The notes: a model not told the origin generated them from the sequence alone. A DNA stretch of 64,000 bases from Brevundimonas sp. Leaf363 (GCF_001424025.1 NZ_LMPZ01000001.1:435074-499073); one strand, 5' to 3'. Positions 1 through 10,906 are shown, counted from the stretch's first letter. Numbers and translations: made by a program.

Positions 1-325
1 CGCCCAGCGCCTTCAGATCGACGACGGCGCGCAAGGACCGGCCGATCAGGCGCTGGATCTCCTGGGTGCGGCCCGACTGCTTGCCGGCGGCGGCTTCGCG
101 ACGGCCGCGCGTATGGGTGGCGCGGGGCAGCATGCCGTACTCTGCGGTAACCCAGCCCTGACCGCTGTTGCGCATCCAGCCCGGCACCTTGTCCTCGACC
201 GAGGCGGTGACCAGCACCTTGGTATGGCCGAACGACACCAGGCACGAGCCCTCGGCGTATCGGTTGACGTCGGTTTCCAGCGTGACGGGGCGGAGCTGAT
301 CGGGCAGGCGTTCGGACGGGCGCAT
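1..325 (-). CDS. rph: Ribonuclease PH (3' end cut by window edge)
   Basis: Phosphorolytic 3'-5' exoribonuclease that trims tRNA 3' ends. The first ~108 residues are present, starting [17 protein letters not shown]. They include the family's conserved [13 protein letters not shown] segment, the [16 protein letters not shown] block, and the [19 protein letters not shown] segment that forms the ring interface and RNA-binding surface. The start is the ATG at 323-325, with AAGGAAAG a few bases upstream. It is divergent from hrcA with only ~44 bp between the two starts, an arrangement common in alphaproteobacteria. The remainder of the gene lies off the left edge. Confidence 0.95.
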   Translation of the reverse strand, partial: MRPSERLPDQLRPVTLETDVNRYAEGSCLVSFGHTKVLVTASVEDKVPGWMRNSGQGWVTAEYGMLPRATHTRGRREAAAGKQSGRTQEIQRLIGRSLRAVVDLKALG

Positions 326-369
326 CGTCTTTCCTTGGAAGCGGGTGCGCGGGTGCTTATCCTGAAAGC

Positions 370-1464
370 GTGAGCCTGTATGCCCCCCATCCCCCGCCGT
401 TCGGCGACCAGCCCGCCGGCCTGACCGTGCTGGACGAGCGCGCGCGCGACATCTTCCGCCGCATCGTCGAAAGCTATCTGCAGTCGGGCGAGCCGGTGGG
501 GTCGCGGACGCTGTCGCGGGCGGGGATCGCCCTGTCGCCGGCGTCGATCCGAAACACCATGCAGGACCTGACGATGGCGGGGCTGCTGGCGTCGCCGCAC
601 ACCTCGGCCGGGCGGGTGCCGACCCATGCGGGTCTGCGCCTGTTCGTCGACGGCCTGCTGGAGGTCGGAGACATCGGCGCGGACGAGCGGCGCGAGATCG
701 ACGGCCGTCTGGCGGGTCGGGGACGCAGTTTCGAGGACGCGCTGGACGAGGCGACCAATCTGCTGAGCGGGCTGGCGGGCGGGGCGGGCATCGTCGCCTC
801 GCCGGTGCGCGAGGCGGGGGTCAAGCACGTGGAGTTCGTGGCCCTGGGTCACGATCAGGCGCTGGCGGTGCTGGTGGGCGACGACGGGACGGTCGAGAAC
901 CGGCTGATGCCGCTGGCCGCCGGGGTCACGCCCTCGACGCTGCAGGAGGCGTCCAACTTCCTGAACGCGCGGCTGAAGGGGCGGCCGCTGGTCGAAGCGC
1001 GCCAGGAAATGGGGCAGGAGCTGGAGGCCGCCCGGCGCGAGCTGGACACCGCCGCCGCGCGCCTGGTCGAGGACGGGGTGGCCGCCTGGTCGGGCGGCGC
1101 CGAGCGCGAACGCAGCCTGATCGTGCGCGGCCGGGCCAATCTGCTGCAGGACGCCGGGGCGCTGGAGGACCTGGAGCGCGTGCGCACCCTGTTCGACGAT
1201 CTGGAGCAGAAGCAGCAGCTGATCGGCCTGCTGGACGGGGTGTCGGCGGCGCAGGGCGTGCGCATCTTCATCGGGGCGGAAACGCGCCTGTTTTCGCTTT
1301 CGGGTTCCGCCGTGATCGCGGCGCCCTATATGAGCGGCCGACAACGGGTTCTGGGCGCCATCGGCGTCATCGGACCTGCGAGACTGAACTACGCCCGCGT
1401 CATCCCGTTGGTGGACTATACCGCCCGGGTGCTGGGCCGAATGCTGGACGGAAGAGACACGTGA
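370..1464 (+). CDS. hrcA: Heat-inducible transcription repressor HrcA
   Basis: Repressor of chaperonin genes that binds CIRCE elements. It has 364 residues, as expected. The N-terminal winged helix contains [12 protein letters not shown] and the family signature [18 protein letters not shown]; the dimerisation/GroEL-sensing domain follows. The GTG start at 370 has no clear Shine-Dalgarno and may be leaderless or weakly initiated. The stop overlaps the grpE start (GTGA at 1461-1464), so the two are translationally coupled. I saw no CIRCE inverted repeat (TTAGCACTC-N9-GAGTGCTAA) in this window, so its targets, probably groESL, lie elsewhere. Confidence 0.97.
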   Translation: MSLYAPHPPPFGDQPAGLTVLDERARDIFRRIVESYLQSGEPVGSRTLSRAGIALSPASIRNTMQDLTMAGLLASPHTSAGRVPTHAGLRLFVDGLLEVGDIGADERREIDGRLAGRGRSFEDALDEATNLLSGLAGGAGIVASPVREAGVKHVEFVALGHDQALAVLVGDDGTVENRLMPLAAGVTPSTLQEASNFLNARLKGRPLVEARQEMGQELEAARRELDTAAARLVEDGVAAWSGGAERERSLIVRGRANLLQDAGALEDLERVRTLFDDLEQKQQLIGLLDGVSAAQGVRIFIGAETRLFSLSGSAVIAAPYMSGRQRVLGAIGVIGPARLNYARVIPLVDYTARVLGRMLDGRDT

Positions 1465-2078
1465 CCCATCAAGATCAGACCGACGCCGAGCTGGAGCTGG
1501 ACGGCGAGCCCGATTTCAACGCCGAGCCCGAGAACGACCTGGCCCCGCTGGACGCCGTCATCGCCGAGCGGGACGAGTGGAAGGACCGCGCGCTGCGCGC
1601 CGTGGCCGAGACCGAGAACGTCAAGCGTCGCTCGGAAACCCAGCAGAACGACGCCCGCGCCTACGCCATCCAGCGCTTCGCCCGGGACCTGCTGGGCGTG
1701 GCCGACAGCCTGGAGCGGGCGTTGCAGGCCGCGCCCAAGGAGGCCGAGGGGCCGTCCGCCAGCCTGGTGTCGGGTCTGGAGCTGATCCAGAAGAGCTTCA
1801 CCCAGGCGCTGGAGAGCAACAACGTCAAACGCGTCGACCCGCAGGCGGGCGAGGCCTTCGACCCGAACCTGCATCAGGCGATGATGGAGCAACCCTCCGA
1901 CACCGTTCAGGGCGGGCAGGTGATCCAGACGCTGCAGGCGGGCTATGCGCTGTTCGGCCGGGTGCTGCGCCCGGCGATGGTGGTGGTGGCGGCCAAGGGC
2001 TCCGGCGCGGCGGCGGGGACCGCCGCCTATGCGGCTCAACCGGCCGGCGACGGCGGGAATTTCGACGGGCAGGCGTAG
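1461..2078 (+). CDS. grpE: Nucleotide exchange factor GrpE
   Basis: Releases ADP from DnaK during the chaperone cycle. The 205 residues comprise an acidic N-terminus, a long helix (roughly 30-85, containing [22 protein letters not shown]), and a C-terminal beta-wing with the signature [19 protein letters not shown] and [10 protein letters not shown]. It starts on GTG overlapping the hrcA stop by 4 bp and is co-transcribed with it. A structured repeat (2088-2211) follows within 10 bp of the stop. Confidence 0.97.
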   Translation: MTHQDQTDAELELDGEPDFNAEPENDLAPLDAVIAERDEWKDRALRAVAETENVKRRSETQQNDARAYAIQRFARDLLGVADSLERALQAAPKEAEGPSASLVSGLELIQKSFTQALESNNVKRVDPQAGEAFDPNLHQAMMEQPSDTVQGGQVIQTLQAGYALFGRVLRPAMVVVAAKGSGAAAGTAAYAAQPAGDGGNFDGQA

Positions 2079-2087
2079 GGTCTAAAG

Positions 2088-2211
2088 CTCTCCGCCCGCT
2101 GGGCGGAGACAGGCCGCGTCAGCGGCCAGAGGCGGGCCCGAAAGGTCGAGTCCGCCACTTGCCCGCCTCTGCTCGCTTCGCTCGCTGTCTCCGCCCATGA
2201 GGCGGAGAGCG
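2088..2211. repeat. Multi-stem palindromic intergenic repeat, copy A
   Basis: About 124 bp with nested inverted repeats. The outer arms CTCTCCGCC (2088-2096) and GGCGGAGAG (2201-2209) are complementary. GGGCGGAGACAG (2101-2112) pairs with CTGTCTCCGCCC (2185-2196). CAGAGGCGGGC (from ~2126) pairs with GCCCGCCTCTG (2161-2171). A near copy lies at 36719-36842. Both copies fill the space between converging genes, so they could end transcription from both sides or be REP/BIME-like mobile palindromes. Confidence 0.85.
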
Positions 2212-2219
2212 AAGGCGCG

Positions 2220-3080
2220 CTACTTCAGCTTCCCGTCGAAGAACGCCACGGCCTTGCCCCAGGCGTCCGTGGCCGCCGCCGGGGTGTAGCTGTCGCGGTA
2301 ATCCGCGTGGAAGCCGTGAGGCGCGCCATCGTAGACCTGAATCCGGCTTTCGGTCTGGCCGGCGCGCTGGAGGGCCTGGCGCATGGTTTCGACGCTGGTC
2401 AGCGGAATGCCGGTGTCCGCCCCGCCGTAGAGGCCCAGCACGGGCGCCTTCAGGTCTTCGGCCAGGTTGACGGGCCAGGGCTGGCCCGCTGCGATCTGGG
2501 CTTCGCTGGCGTCGGCCGCCGGGGCCAGGCGGCCGTACCAGGCGACGCCGGCCTTGAGCGCGGCGAAACGGGCGCAGGCCTGCCAGACCACCTTGCCGCC
2601 CCAGCACCAGCCGGTGATCCCCATGCGGTCGTCGCGCGCCCACAGCTGCTGGCTGGACCAGTCGAGCGCGGCGGACACGTCGCCCATGACCTGTTCATAG
2701 CCGGCGGCGCCGACGATCTGCATGATGCGCGACATGTCCTGGACCCGGGCGGGATCCTCGACCCGGTTGAAGAAGGCGGGCGCGACGGCGGCGTAGCCCT
2801 GCTTCGCCAGGCGGCGGCAGACGTCCATGATGTAGGCGTGGACCCCGAAGATCTCGGACGCGACGATCACGACCGGGAAGGGGCCGTCGCCGGCGGGCCG
2901 CGCCACATAGGCCGGCAGGTCGAAGCCGTCGGCGGGGCTGAGCATCACCGTTTCGGTGACCAGGCCGTCGCCGGGCGTGACGATGGGATGCGCCTCCCGG
3001 GCCAGCGCCGCCCCCGCATAGCCGGTGAACAGAAGCCCGGCCGTGGCGGCTCTGCGGGTCATGTCGGGGGTCAGGCTCAT
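2220..3080 (-). CDS. Dienelactone hydrolase family protein, exported
   Basis: Alpha/beta hydrolase of the carboxymethylenebutenolidase family, 286 residues. The N-terminus MSLTPDMTRRAATAG followed by a hydrophobic stretch resembles a Tat signal peptide. The nucleophile is in GWCWGG (Cys159), with Asp222 in GGAD and His255 in PHGFH, giving the Cys-Asp-His triad of DLH enzymes. I chose the ATG at 3078-3080 because AGGAG precedes it by a few bases; a longer in-frame extension to 3221 lacks a ribosome site and overlaps a terminator. The true substrate is unknown; family members cleave cyclic or activated esters. Confidence 0.88.
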   Translation of the reverse strand: MSLTPDMTRRAATAGLLFTGYAGAALAREAHPIVTPGDGLVTETVMLSPADGFDLPAYVARPAGDGPFPVVIVASEIFGVHAYIMDVCRRLAKQGYAAVAPAFFNRVEDPARVQDMSRIMQIVGAAGYEQVMGDVSAALDWSSQQLWARDDRMGITGWCWGGKVVWQACARFAALKAGVAWYGRLAPAADASEAQIAAGQPWPVNLAEDLKAPVLGLYGGADTGIPLTSVETMRQALQRAGQTESRIQVYDGAPHGFHADYRDSYTPAAATDAWGKAVAFFDGKLK

Positions 3081-3134
3081 GGGGCGCTCCTGCAAGAGAG
3101 GCCGCACCATGAGCCGGGCGCGCGTCGGAAACAA

Positions 3135-3168
3135 GAAAGGCCCCCGGCGGGCGCCAGGGGCCTTTCGT
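3135..3168 (-). terminator. Hairpin terminator after the 3188-3559 gene
   Basis: AAAGGCCCC and GGGGCCTTT form a strong stem around a GC-rich loop, just beyond the stop of the minus-strand gene. Short A/T runs flank both sides. Confidence 0.65.
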
Positions 3169-3187
3169 CGCTGGGCTCGAGCGGCCC

Positions 3188-3559
3188 TTAGCGGGTGTAG
3201 TAGTAGTCGGCGATCTGGCACACGTTGATGCGCATGCGGGTCAGCTCCTGGCCGTTGGTGAACTCGGCCTTGAAGTCGTAGACGCAGGCGCCCGAGCCGT
3301 CGTCGATGTTGATGTTCACGCTCTGGCCCGACGCCAGGGTGCTGCGGCCTAGGATGTCCTCTTCCCAGTCGGAGGCGCGCGAGTCCGAGGCGTAGAAGCG
3401 CAGCATGGTCCAGCCGGTGTCGTTATGGATGCGGACCTGACGGTTATAGCCGTCGCGCGACTGGACGGCGGCCGGTTCGGCGGCCGAAGCGATGCCGGTC
3501 AGGCCGGCGGACAGGGCGCAGCCGAGCACGGCCGCGCGAACAAGCGTCTTGATGGTCAT
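3188..3559 (-). CDS. Small secreted protein of unknown function
   Basis: 123 residues. A clear Sec signal peptide (MTIKTLVRAAVLGCALSAGL, probable cleavage after IASA near residue 26) is followed by a compact mature domain of about 97 residues. The pattern NRQVRIHNDTGWTMLRFYAS at its start looks like a beta-rich domain, and the last two cysteines (Cys92, Cys114) could form a disulfide. The C-terminus is tyrosine-rich (DYYYTR). I do not recognise a characterised family. The gene is monocistronic, with its own terminator and AGAGAGGG before the ATG. Confidence 0.85.
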   Translation of the reverse strand: MTIKTLVRAAVLGCALSAGLTGIASAAEPAAVQSRDGYNRQVRIHNDTGWTMLRFYASDSRASDWEEDILGRSTLASGQSVNINIDDGSGACVYDFKAEFTNGQELTRMRINVCQIADYYYTR

Positions 3560-3623
3560 GGGTTTTCCCTCTCTTGGCCCCCGGTCCCCGAAGCCCCCAA
3601 CGGCCGGATTACGACGTTATGGC

Positions 3624-3648
3624 TCAGATCGCGGACGTTCGCATCTGA
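3624..3648. promoter_or_regulatory. Imperfect 25-bp palindrome upstream of dnaK
   Basis: TCAGAT and ATCTGA arms enclose a near-palindromic core (GCGGACGTTCGC). It lies between the divergent 3188-3559 gene and dnaK, about 45 bp before the heat-shock -35. It could be an operator. The binding protein is unknown. Confidence 0.35.
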
Positions 3649-3693
3649 AATATGCCTTTCCGAACAGGGGTCGGAGACGGCGTTTCGCAAGCC

Positions 3694-3721
3694 CTTGCGG
3701 CCCGGCGCCGCCTCCCCATAT
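3694..3721 (+). promoter_or_regulatory. Sigma-32 (RpoH) heat-shock promoter of dnaK
   Basis: A -35 CTTGCGG (3694-3700) and a -10 CCCCATAT (3714-3721) are separated by 13 bp. This closely matches the RpoH consensus CTTGAAA-N13-17-CCCCATNT. It implies a 5' leader of about 120 nt before the dnaK ATG. Confidence 0.8.
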
Positions 3722-3852
3722 CCGTCGCCACGCGGAGAAACCCTGCATTCGGCAGGGCCAATCCGATCGTTTGACCAACCCGGGGGCGGTCAGGCGCGGC
3801 GCTTCGACGAAGGCCGCCGCACCGCCCGCCAAAAAGGAGCGTAGACAGGCTT

Positions 3853-5754
<1,902 letters not shown>

Positions 5755-5760
5755 GTCGGT

Positions 5761-5881
5761 TTTTCCTCCCCACAAAGTGGGGAGGGGGACCCCGAAGGGG
5801 TGGAGGGGCGCCTCAAGCGCCGCGCGTGGGTTAGCCCCTCCACCGCAAGCGGTCCCCCTCCCGATCGACGATGGGAAGGAA
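5761..5881. repeat. C/G-rich palindromic repeat downstream of dnaK
   Basis: Several nested inverted repeats: CCTCCCCAC and GTGGGGAGG (5765-5785), GAGGGGGACC and GGTCCCCCTC (about 5782-5860), and GGAGGGGC with GCCCCTCC. From memory, similar elements are common between genes in Caulobacterales. A short relative lies at 45882-45901. Confidence 0.7.
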
Positions 5882-5889
5882 AAAAGATC

Positions 5890-5925
5890 AAAGCCCCGCT
5901 TGTCTGCCGACGGGCGGGGCTTTTT
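5890..5925 (+). terminator. Rho-independent terminator of dnaK
   Basis: AAAGCCCCGC and GCGGGGCTTT form a 10-bp stem that ends in a run of five T. It separates dnaK from dnaJ. Confidence 0.85.
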
Positions 5926-6034
5926 CATGAAACTTGCATCATCGGATCGGGCGCCCATGTCAGCCCGGTCGGCCGTGAACCCAGACGCCGCTAAGGCGCG
6001 GGCGAGCGGCAGGGGTTAAGAGGACGAACGCCGC

Positions 6035-7228
6035 ATGGCGCGTGATTATTACGAAATCCTGGAGGTCGAGCGCACCATCGACGCGCCGGGCCTGAAGGCG
6101 GCCTATCGCAAGCTGGCGATGGTGCATCACCCCGACCGCAACGGCGGCTCGGAGGAATCGGTCGCCAAGTTCAAGGAAATCTCAGAGGCCTATTCCGTCC
6201 TCTCCGACGACCAGAAGCGGGCGGCCTATGACCGGTTCGGCCATGCGGGCGTGAACGGCGGCGGGGGCGGCAATCCCTTCGGCCAGGGCGGCCAGGGCTT
6301 CGCGGACGTCAACGACATCTTCTCCCAGGTCTTCGGCGACGCCTTCGGGGACGTCTTCGGCGGTCGCCAGGGCGGACGCGGCCAGGGCGGCGCGCGACGC
6401 GGGTCGGACCTGCGATACGACCTCGAGATCAGTCTGGAGCAGGCCTATAAGGGCGCGGAGGTCGAGATCGGCGTGCCGTCGACCGCGACGTGCGACACCT
6501 GCGAAGGCTCGGGCGCCAAGCCGGGCACCAAGCCGACCACCTGCAGCACCTGCCAGGGCGCCGGGCGCATCCGCCAGGCCAACGGCTTCTTCCAGGTCGA
6601 GCGGACCTGCCCCCGCTGCGGCGGCAATGGCCAGATGATCGCCGAGCCCTGCGCCACCTGCCACGGCCACGGCCAGGTCCGTAAGACCCGCACGCTGAGC
6701 CTGAAGGTGCCGGCCGGCGTGGACGACGGATCGCGCATCCGCCTGTCGGGCGAGGGCGACGCCGGGACGCGCGGCGGCCCGCGCGGGGACCTGTACGTCT
6801 TCATCTCGGTGACGCCGCACGAGCTGTTCGAGCGGGACAATCTGGACCTGCTGGTCACCGTGCCGGTGTCGATGCCGACGGCGGCCCTGGGCGGCGAGAT
6901 CGACGCGCCCTGCCTGACGTCAGAGGCCTGCGACGGACGCTGCAAGGCGGCGGTGACCGTGCCGGCGGGGTCGCAGACGGGCAAGACCGTCCGCATCCGG
7001 GGCAAGGGCATGCCGCACCTGAACGGCCGCCAGCGCGGCGATCTGGTGGTCGAACTGTTCGTCGAGACGCCGACCGACCTGACGGCGCGCCAGCGTGAGT
7101 TGCTGGAGGAACTGGCCGCCTCGCTGGGCGACACCCAAACGCCCAAGAACGCCTCGTTCGCCGGCAAGGCCAAACGCTTCTGGGCCGATATCCTGGGCCA
7201 GGACGACGCGAAAGAAACCGCGGCTTGA
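6035..7228 (+). CDS. dnaJ: Co-chaperone DnaJ (Hsp40)
   Basis: Stimulates DnaK ATPase and delivers substrates. The 397 residues comprise a J-domain with the HPD motif at 32-34, a Gly/Phe-rich linker (~75-125), four zinc-binding CxxCxGxG repeats ([32 protein letters not shown]), and two C-terminal beta domains. The second beta domain carries an extra cysteine-containing loop ([12 protein letters not shown]). The gene is separated from dnaK by a terminator and a repeat, so it probably has its own promoter. Its stop overlaps the dapB start by 4 bp (TTGA). Confidence 0.98.
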   Translation: MARDYYEILEVERTIDAPGLKAAYRKLAMVHHPDRNGGSEESVAKFKEISEAYSVLSDDQKRAAYDRFGHAGVNGGGGGNPFGQGGQGFADVNDIFSQVFGDAFGDVFGGRQGGRGQGGARRGSDLRYDLEISLEQAYKGAEVEIGVPSTATCDTCEGSGAKPGTKPTTCSTCQGAGRIRQANGFFQVERTCPRCGGNGQMIAEPCATCHGHGQVRKTRTLSLKVPAGVDDGSRIRLSGEGDAGTRGGPRGDLYVFISVTPHELFERDNLDLLVTVPVSMPTAALGGEIDAPCLTSEACDGRCKAAVTVPAGSQTGKTVRIRGKGMPHLNGRQRGDLVVELFVETPTDLTARQRELLEELAASLGDTQTPKNASFAGKAKRFWADILGQDDAKETAA

Positions 7229-7974
7229 GCGCCCTGTTTCACGTCGGCATCTCCGGCGCGCGGGGCCGGATGGGCCGGGCCGTGTCCCAGGTGCTGGACG
7301 CGCGAGAGGACGTGGTGGTCGCGGCCCGCTTCGACTGGGGCGATCAGCCGAACCTGAGCATGTGCGACGTGGTGATCGACTTCACCACGGCCGAGGCTTC
7401 GCTGGCCCTGGCCCAGGCCTGCGCGGAGACGGGCGGACCGGCCCTGGTCATCGGCTCCACCGGCTTCACCCCCGAGCAGGAGGCGGCGCTGGCCGTCGCC
7501 GCGGAGCGGGTGGCCGTGGTCCGAAGCGGCAACTTCTCACTGGGCGTCAACATCCTGATCGGCCTGGTCGAGCACGCGGCGCTGCGGCTGGACGCGCGCG
7601 ACTGGGACATCGAGGTGCTGGAGACCCATCACCGCCGCAAGATCGACGCCCCGTCGGGCACCGCCCTGATGCTGGGCGAGGCCGCCGCCAACGGACGCGG
7701 CGCCGATCTGGCGGACCTGCAGTCGCCGCCCTACGACGGGATCACCGGCGAGCGGGAACCCGGCAAGATCGGCTTCGCCGTGTCGCGGGCGGGCGGGGTG
7801 ATTGGCGAGCACACGGTCACCTTCGCCGCCGAGGACGAGATCCTGCGCCTCAGCCACACCGCGCTGGACCGCAGCCTGTTCGCCAAGGGCGCGGTCGCCG
7901 CCGCCGCCTGGGTCCGCCAACGCCGCCCCGGCCTCTACGACATGCAGGATGTTCTAGGGTTCCGTCAGGCGTAG
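7225..7974 (+). CDS. dapB: 4-hydroxy-tetrahydrodipicolinate reductase
   Basis: NAD(P)H-dependent step of lysine and diaminopimelate synthesis. In its 249 residues, the N-terminal Rossmann loop [10 protein letters not shown] is followed by the DapB signature [15 protein letters not shown] (catalytic His and Lys) and the C-terminal [12 protein letters not shown] segment. The start is TTG, overlapping the dnaJ stop, which explains the coupling. It is slightly shorter than the E. coli enzyme (273 aa). Pairing with dnaJ is a gene-order feature, not a functional pathway. Confidence 0.96.
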   Translation: MSALFHVGISGARGRMGRAVSQVLDAREDVVVAARFDWGDQPNLSMCDVVIDFTTAEASLALAQACAETGGPALVIGSTGFTPEQEAALAVAAERVAVVRSGNFSLGVNILIGLVEHAALRLDARDWDIEVLETHHRRKIDAPSGTALMLGEAAANGRGADLADLQSPPYDGITGEREPGKIGFAVSRAGGVIGEHTVTFAAEDEILRLSHTALDRSLFAKGAVAAAAWVRQRRPGLYDMQDVLGFRQA

Positions 7975-8148
7975 CCTGCCGGAACAGCGGCCTGACGGCC
8001 GCCGCGCTACGCTCGCGACGCGGTCGGTCGCTGCTTGAGCGCGAAGATCAGAGAAGCAGAAGCCCCGCTGCGACTGGCAACGGGGCTCCGCTTACGCTCC
8101 AGGCCGCGTCGGGTCGAGAAGGCGGAGCCTTCTGACCGCGGCCAATCA
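7975..8148. other. Structured spacer between converging genes
   Basis: No gene seen. It contains a hairpin AGCCCCG (8061-8067) with CGGGGCT (8081-8087), and a second one, AGAAGGC-GGA-GCCTTCT (8117-8133). These probably terminate dapB and the opposing membrane-protein gene. The sequence does not match the 124-bp repeat family. Confidence 0.5.
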
Positions 8149-8520
8149 TCAGTGCGCGTGGCTGTGGCCGTGGCGGCGGAACAGCGAGCCGGTCAGCAGC
8201 GACTTGATGAAGAAGAATATGGCGATGACGATGGCGTAGCCCAGGAACAGGGCGAAGCCCGCGATCCAGAAGCCGGCGGTCAGGATGTCCGGCAGCAGCA
8301 GCGCACCGCCGTCCAGCATCGGCTTCACCATGCCAATCAGGATGTGCACCACGACCGCGCCCAGAGCCGTCGCCCACAGGCCGCGCCAGGACGTCATCAT
8401 CAGCGCCGCGAGCGCCGCGATGACCAGGCCGACGACCTGGTTGACGCCGTCGAAGCCCGTGTCGGCCAGCCCGACGATGCTTTGGAACAGGCCGTAGATT
8501 TGTTGCAGCAGATCGTTCAC
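8149..8520 (-). CDS. Small three-helix membrane protein
   Basis: 123 residues with three predicted transmembrane segments: NQVVGLVIAALAALMM; ATALGAVVVHILIGMV; and a long one around ILTAGFWIAGFALFLGYAIV. The histidine-rich C-terminus (HGHSHAH) could bind metal. I chose the GTG at 8518-8520 because GGAGGCG lies just upstream; earlier in-frame starts give arginine-rich nonsense. No recognised family. It lies downstream of dut with a 92-bp gap. Confidence 0.75.
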   Translation of the reverse strand: MNDLLQQIYGLFQSIVGLADTGFDGVNQVVGLVIAALAALMMTSWRGLWATALGAVVVHILIGMVKPMLDGGALLLPDILTAGFWIAGFALFLGYAIVIAIFFFIKSLLTGSLFRRHGHSHAH

Positions 8521-8612
8521 GCGACGCCTCCTTCGATCAAGAAAAGGCGGGCGCCCGGCCCGCGACAGCACGGTTAACGCCGGTATTCGACAATTGGTTC
8601 GGTCCGAAAGCC

Positions 8613-9062
8613 CTAGCGGCCGGTCGATCCGAAACCGCCGGCGCCGCGCGCGGTGTCGCCCAGGGTCTCGACCTCGACCCACTGGGCGCGCTCGTGGCGG
8701 GCGATGACCATCTGGGCGATGCGCTCGCCGCGCTGGATCACGAAGGGCTCGGCGCCGTGGTTGATCAGGATGACGCCGACTTCGCCGCGATAGTCGCTGT
8801 CGACCGTGCCGGGGCTGTTCAGGCAGGTGACGCCATGCTTGAGCGCCAGGCCCGATCGGGGGCGCACCTGCGCCTCATAGCCGGGCTGCAGAGCGATCTT
8901 GAGGCCCGTGGGCACCAGCGCGCGCTGGCCCGGCGCCAGGGTCAGCGGCTGGTCCTGCGGCACGGCGGCGCGCAGGTCCATGCCGGCCGCGCCCTCGGTC
9001 TCATAAGCCGGCGTGGGAAGGCCCTCGGCGTGAGGCAGGCGGGTCAGGTGCACTTGGGTCAT
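8613..9062 (-). CDS. dut: dUTP diphosphatase
   Basis: Hydrolyses dUTP to dUMP, limiting uracil in DNA and supplying thymidylate synthesis. The 149 residues show the trimeric dUTPase motifs: AGMDLRA, the phosphate-binding [10 protein letters not shown], the catalytic [19 protein letters not shown], and the C-terminal lid [10 protein letters not shown]. The ATG overlaps the coaBC stop by 4 bp, forming a coaBC-dut operon as in Caulobacter. Confidence 0.97.
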   Translation of the reverse strand: MTQVHLTRLPHAEGLPTPAYETEGAAGMDLRAAVPQDQPLTLAPGQRALVPTGLKIALQPGYEAQVRPRSGLALKHGVTCLNSPGTVDSDYRGEVGVILINHGAEPFVIQRGERIAQMVIARHERAQWVEVETLGDTARGAGGFGSTGR

Positions 9063-10291
9063 TGCGGCTCGCTGAAATGGGCGGCGATGCGGTCGGCCAG
9101 GGCGCGGGCGACGGCGGTCTTGGACTGGCGCGGCCAGGTCTCTTCGGCGCCGTTCTTCAGGAACAGGGTGACGGCGTTGGCGTCGTTGCCGAAGACGTCG
9201 TCCGAGACATCGTTGCCGACGATCCAGTCGCAGCCCTTTCTCGACAGCTTGGCGCGGGCGTTGGCCGCCAGGTCGGCGGTCTCGGCCGCGAAGCCGACCA
9301 CCAGCGCGGGGCGTTGCGGCCCGGCGCGGGCGACGCCGGCCAGGATGTCGGGGTTCTCGATCAGCGACAGGGTCGGCGGCCCGCCCGGCGCCTTCTTGAT
9401 CTTGCCTGATGCGACGCCGTCGACCCGCCAGTCGGCCACGGCAGCGCTCATCACCGCGATATCGGCGGGCAGGGCGGCGTGGACGGCCGCCTGCATCTCG
9501 GTCGCCGTCTCGACCCAGACGCGGGCGACGCCAGTCGGCGCCCCCAGCGCCACGGGGCCGGACACCAGCGTCACCTCGGCGCCCAGCCGGGCCAGGGCGG
9601 CGGCGATGGCGTAGCCCTGCTTGCCGCTGGACCGGTTGGTCAGGCCGCGCACGGGGTCGATGGGTTCGAAGGTGGGGCCGGCTGTGACCACGGCCTTGCG
9701 GCCCGCCAGGGACCGGCCGCCCGCGCCGGCCAGAAGGCCGTCGATGGCCGCCAGGATCGCGGCCGGCTCGGCCATGCGGCCGGGGCCGAACTCGCCGCAG
9801 GCCATCTCGCCGTCGTCAGGGCCGATCAGGGCCGCCTGATGGAAGCCCTCGAAGCGCTTCAGCCTGTCCACATTGGCCTGGACCGCCGGGTGCAGCCACA
9901 TCCGCACGTTCATCGCCGGCGCCCACAGGGCCTGCTTGTCGGTGGCGATCAGAAGGGTGGAGGCCAGGTCGTCGGCCAAGCCGTTGGCCGCCTTGCCGAT
10001 CAGGCCCGCGGTCGCCGGCGCCACGACGATCAGGTCGGCCCAGCGCGACAGTTCGATATGGCCCATGGCGGTCTCGTCGTCGGGCAGGAACAGGTCCTGG
10101 CGAACCGGATGGCCGGTCAGCGCGGCCAGAGACATCGGCGTCACGAACTGGGCGCCCGAGGCGGTCAGGACGGCCTGGACCTGGGCCCCCGCCTTGCGGA
10201 TCAGGCGGACCAGCTCCAGCGACTTATAGGCGGCGATGCCCCCGCCCACGATCAGCAGGATCTTTCGTCCGGACAGGCGCGTCGCTTCCAT
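9059..10291 (-). CDS. coaBC: Bifunctional CoaBC (phosphopantothenoylcysteine synthetase/decarboxylase)
   Basis: Two consecutive steps of coenzyme A synthesis. Residues ~1-185 are the flavoprotein decarboxylase CoaC ([26 protein letters not shown], then the active-site segment WLHPAVQAN and the loop [14 protein letters not shown] with its cysteine). Residues ~190-405 are the synthetase CoaB ([30 protein letters not shown]). 410 residues is typical. It is first in an operon with dut. Confidence 0.97.
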   Translation of the reverse strand: MEATRLSGRKILLIVGGGIAAYKSLELVRLIRKAGAQVQAVLTASGAQFVTPMSLAALTGHPVRQDLFLPDDETAMGHIELSRWADLIVVAPATAGLIGKAANGLADDLASTLLIATDKQALWAPAMNVRMWLHPAVQANVDRLKRFEGFHQAALIGPDDGEMACGEFGPGRMAEPAAILAAIDGLLAGAGGRSLAGRKAVVTAGPTFEPIDPVRGLTNRSSGKQGYAIAAALARLGAEVTLVSGPVALGAPTGVARVWVETATEMQAAVHAALPADIAVMSAAVADWRVDGVASGKIKKAPGGPPTLSLIENPDILAGVARAGPQRPALVVGFAAETADLAANARAKLSRKGCDWIVGNDVSDDVFGNDANAVTLFLKNGAEETWPRQSKTAVARALADRIAAHFSEPQ

Positions 10292-10405
10292 GCCTCCGCT
10301 CTAGCCGCCCCGTGCGACGGCGTCGAGGCGGGCAACAGAACATTGCAAGAACACAGGTCTCATGCTTAAGCTGGGCTCGCGGGTATTCTCAGGGAGGTTC
10401 AACCC

Positions 10406-10906
10406 ATGCGGTATTTTGTGGTGGCGGGCGTGGCGGCGGTGCTGATGCTGGCCGGGTGCGACAACGGGCCGTCGGCGGTCGAGACGCGGGATCGGGCAGG
10501 CGAAACGGCGCCGGATGCGCAGGGGGACGCGGCGCCGAGCCTGGCCCCCACGTCGGCCGAAGGCGCGGAGAAGCCGCCGGTCACCGCCAACCGGCGCGAG
10601 ACCGCCAACGCCAAGATCGAACGGCTCTATGCGCGCAACGGCACGGCGTTCGGCGCGCGCGACGCCGACGACTATCTGGCCAAGATCGAAGCCTTTATCC
10701 GCAATCCGCCGGCGGGGACCGAACGGGTCGAGCGGGCGAACGGCGACGTGCTGCTGTACCAGGCGTCGACCAATACCTTTGCGGTGGTCGCGAGCGACGG
10801 CACGCCGCGCACCATGTTCAAGCCGGACGACGCGGCCGCCTATTGGGCCGAACAGAAGGCGGCGGCGCCGACCTTCGGTCAGCGGCGGCGCTCGTCGGAG
10901 GGGTAG
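10406..10906 (+). CDS. Lipoprotein with a toxin-nuclease-like C-terminal domain
   Basis: 166 residues. The lipobox LMLAGC (Cys18) indicates lipidation. A low-complexity Ala/Pro linker runs to ~residue 65. The C-terminal ~90 residues contain AKIEAFIRNPPAGTER, GDVLLYQASTNTFAVVASDG and TPRTMFKPDD. From memory, this order (polar lead, 'Y-x-x-TNxFAVV-x-DG', 'RTMFKP') resembles nuclease domains of the colicin D/E5-EndoU group used by polymorphic toxins. No immunity-like gene is adjacent. AGGGAGG precedes the ATG. The family assignment is tentative; the lipoprotein call is firm. Confidence 0.75.
   Translation: MRYFVVAGVAAVLMLAGCDNGPSAVETRDRAGETAPDAQGDAAPSLAPTSAEGAEKPPVTANRRETANAKIERLYARNGTAFGARDADDYLAKIEAFIRNPPAGTERVERANGDVLLYQASTNTFAVVASDGTPRTMFKPDDAAAYWAEQKAAAPTFGQRRRSSEG

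Noticed and set aside
326..369. CIRCE operator near hrcA
   Set aside because: No TTAGCACTC/GAGTGCTAA pair or close match in the divergent space or elsewhere in the window.
46..1344. 432-residue minus-strand open frame over rph and hrcA
   Set aside because: It overlaps rph in another frame and hrcA antisense; both of those are recognised families.
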